From the NCBI RefSeq assembly GCF_047922965.1, contig NZ_CP150481.1, positions 682,001 to 746,000 of the forward strand: a stretch of DNA of 64,000 nt, read 5' to 3'. A program made the translations under genes and the position numbers. The first letter of the stretch is position 1. Each line of letters begins with the position of its first letter. The DNA is from Neptunicella plasticusilytica. GTDB taxonomy: Bacteria; Pseudomonadota; Gammaproteobacteria; Enterobacterales; Alteromonadaceae. The notes under the pieces are model-generated. The model made no database searches and was not told the DNA's origin. It worked only from the letters and a program-made list of their open reading frames with translations. This document shows, piece after piece, positions 62,087 through 64,000 of this stretch.

Positions 62087-63256
62087 CTACTTTTCAAATA
62101 TAGACATGTAGGATTTATACGTCTTTACTGAGGCTATCGCCAACTCCTTCGTTGGCAAATTGCATAAATTCGCTGCAAAGGAGTCCCTCTGCTTAACGTG
62201 CTGCTTGCAGTTTAATTGCAACGTTTTGTATATGTCATTCGCACCGGCTAGGTTATCGTTCAATAACCAATATCCCATCAAGAGCATGTCAGCCTGAACA
62301 AAATTATGATTTCCTTTTGATATATATTTGTCTCTTGCGCGGGCTAATTTCTCCATCGCTGATTCAGCATTGTTCCCCCTAAGTAATATGACACCTTCCC
62401 AAAAGAAACCTTCTGGATTTTCGGGAAACATTGTCTCAAGATCGGTCGAATGTTTTAACGCTTCTTCAGTTCGGCGCGTCTCAATTAATATCGGAATAAT
62501 GTTCTGAATTGCGATTTCATTATCGGGCTTAACTTCCAGAGAGCGTTTGTATAAATCGACTACTTCACTGTTTCTACCTAAGCGCCTCATCGCACGAGCA
62601 TGATGATCTATTGCCGGATAGTATGCGGGACATTCTTCATAAATTGATTGATATTGAGTGGCTGCTTCTGCAAATAATTCTTGAGAAAACGTTGCATTCG
62701 CTTTGGAAAACAACTCGTTCATTCTAGCTTTTCGCGCAGGAGGAATATGCAACTCTAATAAGTGCACACTTTCGTGCACAAATATCATGAATAGCCATTC
62801 CGTGCTTTTGCCTGGTAATTGCTTTAATGACGAAATCGGTATTCCTGACATTCGACTTCCAACACTACGAGGATCGCGTCGGATAATTGATCCATCAATA
62901 TAAGTTTCACGTTCGCACGCAAACGTCACTCCAGCACTGAATAGCTCACTCTCTAAGAACAACTTGTAGTTTGTGGGAAACCACCAAAGACTTAGCGCTT
63001 TCTCGACGTCAATTACATAAAGTTTTGGCGTATAATGAGTTGAAGCAGACTGAGGCTGATTAACTAGAATACCTTTTTGATCCGCAAATTCCTTTATCGA
63101 ATCAGTTGGCTTGATGAGAAGTCCGTGCCTTGATGCAAGTTCTACAAATGCTTTACTCTGAAATGGTTGATTAAAAAAATGCCAAAACTGATTCACTCCG
63201 CCCAAAAGAAGCGTCAACAAAAAGATACAAAGTACTATGAGTTTTCCTTTCTTCAT
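62087..63256 (-). CDS. Membrane-anchored HExxH metalloprotease-like protein with TPR repeats, 389 aa
   Basis: One N-terminal membrane helix (LIVLCIFLLTLLLGG) exposes the rest outside the cytoplasm. FVHESVHLLELH (residues 159-170) contains HESVH, the zinc-protease HExxH motif. A tetratricopeptide solenoid follows (residues about 185-340: AATQYQSIYEECPAYYPAI, VDLYKRSLEVKPDNEIAI, MEKLARARDKY). I do not recognise the family. The start overlaps the stop of the upstream small membrane gene by one base, so the pair is probably a two-component unit. Confidence 0.65.
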   Translation of the reverse strand: MKKGKLIVLCIFLLTLLLGGVNQFWHFFNQPFQSKAFVELASRHGLLIKPTDSIKEFADQKGILVNQPQSASTHYTPKLYVIDVEKALSLWWFPTNYKLFLESELFSAGVTFACERETYIDGSIIRRDPRSVGSRMSGIPISSLKQLPGKSTEWLFMIFVHESVHLLELHIPPARKARMNELFSKANATFSQELFAEAATQYQSIYEECPAYYPAIDHHARAMRRLGRNSEVVDLYKRSLEVKPDNEIAIQNIIPILIETRRTEEALKHSTDLETMFPENPEGFFWEGVILLRGNNAESAMEKLARARDKYISKGNHNFVQADMLLMGYWLLNDNLAGANDIYKTLQLNCKQHVKQRDSFAANLCNLPTKELAIASVKTYKSYMSIFEK

Positions 63257-63696
63257 TACCCCGTTCCAGCTTTCTGAGTACCTTTACGAGTAAGATTAAC
63301 GCCAAGCATCGTTTGCCAGAAGAAGCCATTCTGAAACGCCATAAGTGATCCAGCAAAGGCATCTGGATGTTCAATAGCTACTGAATAAGTAACAAACAAT
63401 ACTAACGGAGATAATACTATAGGTGCGAATGACGCAAGTGTTAGCCTGGAAGATGGATCTTGTGATCTCGCCCAGATGATACTCGACAAGATACCGAGCA
63501 GAGTACTTAGTCCAAGGATAAAGCCAGGAAACATACTGGCGTATGCAGGCCAATTATCTTGCACAATTTGTGGAGCAGTAAATCTGGTAATTGAATCTTC
63601 TATTCCTGTTGCGTGCGGATACAAAAACCACCACCCTGCGATATGCAAGGCTACGCAAATCAAGATTCCGACAACAATTAATATTTTTTTCATCAA
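63256..63696 (-). CDS. Small polytopic membrane protein, unknown function, 146 aa
   Basis: Four likely membrane helices (about residues 5-25, 52-75, 88-106 and 118-134). N-terminal signal-anchor-like start. No recognised domain. It is the upstream partner of the HExxH-TPR gene, overlapping by one base. Confidence 0.6.
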   Translation of the reverse strand: MMKKILIVVGILICVALHIAGWWFLYPHATGIEDSITRFTAPQIVQDNWPAYASMFPGFILGLSTLLGILSSIIWARSQDPSSRLTLASFAPIVLSPLVLFVTYSVAIEHPDAFAGSLMAFQNGFFWQTMLGVNLTRKGTQKAGTG

Positions 63697-64000
63697 AATC
63701 CCTTTATTTTTCAGAACTATGTTGACGACGAGTCAATAAAGGACAACAGCTTTAATATCAAGACCATAAACACTTCCTGACAGTCCTTGCTATCTGTATA
63801 ACCACTCTACAGATGCACGAAAACGAATGGAAGCCTGTTTTCATCAATTACAACAAAAAGCTCCATTGCTCCTTGCAACCAATTGATTCTTTTCTTTTAA
63901 CCCACCTAATAGTAAAGCAAGGTTATTGTTAGCGTACTAACATAAAATTATTGTATGGATGGTCTCCAGTCATCTGATTGATGTACAAATAACGTTGAAC
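63697..64000. other. Intergenic end of the window, no gene seen
   Basis: About 300 AT-rich bases. It should carry the promoter of the minus-strand membrane pair. No RNA gene, repeat or attachment site was recognised. Confidence 0.5.

Noticed and set aside
55185..64000. Classical integrative element with tRNA-derived right attachment repeat
   Set aside because: No integrase gene and no second copy of the tRNA 3' end were found by eye to the right; the boundary may lie beyond the window.
1..64000. CRISPR arrays, insertion sequences, prophage or rRNA operons
   Set aside because: No regularly spaced direct repeats, transposase-like frames, phage structural genes or rRNA sequences were recognised.

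Overview
The window reads as chromosome of a marine, polysaccharide-degrading gammaproteobacterium, most likely Alteromonadales (Alteromonadaceae-like). Reasons: the conserved blocks valS-holC-pepA with divergent lptF-lptG, three large TonB-dependent receptors (TBDRs) each next to carbohydrate-active enzymes, many secreted or lipoprotein glycosidases, and moderate GC. The genus is inference. No rRNA, CRISPR array, prophage or insertion sequence is visible.

Layout. 1-6164: a sugar-uptake operon (5'-truncated DeoR regulator, NCS1-like permease, FGGY kinase, GH31 alpha-glycosidase) closed by a strong terminator. 6262-9017: an acetyl-CoA hydrolase/transferase fused to a GNAT acetyltransferase, translationally coupled to a class II HDAC-like deacetylase. 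9149-12601: an AT-richer accessory patch with a nitrilase-domain protein coupled to a small unknown protein, a RelBE/StbDE-type toxin-antitoxin pair and a ParD-like remnant. 12628-27193: hemicellulose genes (CE15 glucuronoyl esterase, GH12, GH10, a GH65/GH95-like enzyme, GH43 and a TBDR), interrupted by AzoR/LysR, a DUF3392 protein and a DUF4097-like protein. 27268-28686: GH28. 28799-29184: a guanidine-II riboswitch controlling a Gdx/SugE guanidinium exporter. 29551-32651: glpK and glpD. 32737-39894: valS-holC-pepA and lptF-lptG. 40315-49498: TBDR, an unknown secreted protein, GH20 hexosaminidase, a TPR-sulfotransferase and a membrane-anchored AraC regulator. 49638-54696: RDD protein, TBDR and a second GH28.

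54861-55237 is a tRNA-Leu(CAA) locus with its own promoter, a duplicated 5' half of the tRNA, the intact tRNA and a terminator. Directly behind it, 55345-61974 looks like a defence island: a WYL (CapW/BrxR-like) regulator, a helicase with an N-terminal Mrr-type nuclease domain, and an 828-residue protein joining helix-hairpin-helix-like segments to a sigma-70 region 4-like domain. A divergent membrane-anchored Mrr-type nuclease follows, then a membrane metalloprotease-TPR pair (62087-63696). The WYL/helicase-nuclease/sigma-like operon is the strongest candidate for an undescribed system. The nitrilase pair at 9149-11328 is the second.

How the genes work together: TBDRs import oligosaccharides released outside the cell, lipoprotein and periplasmic glycosidases trim them, and kinases and permeases bring the sugars into metabolism. 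The two AT-rich patches appear to be acquired protection modules. All family assignments are from motif recognition by eye; no database search was run.
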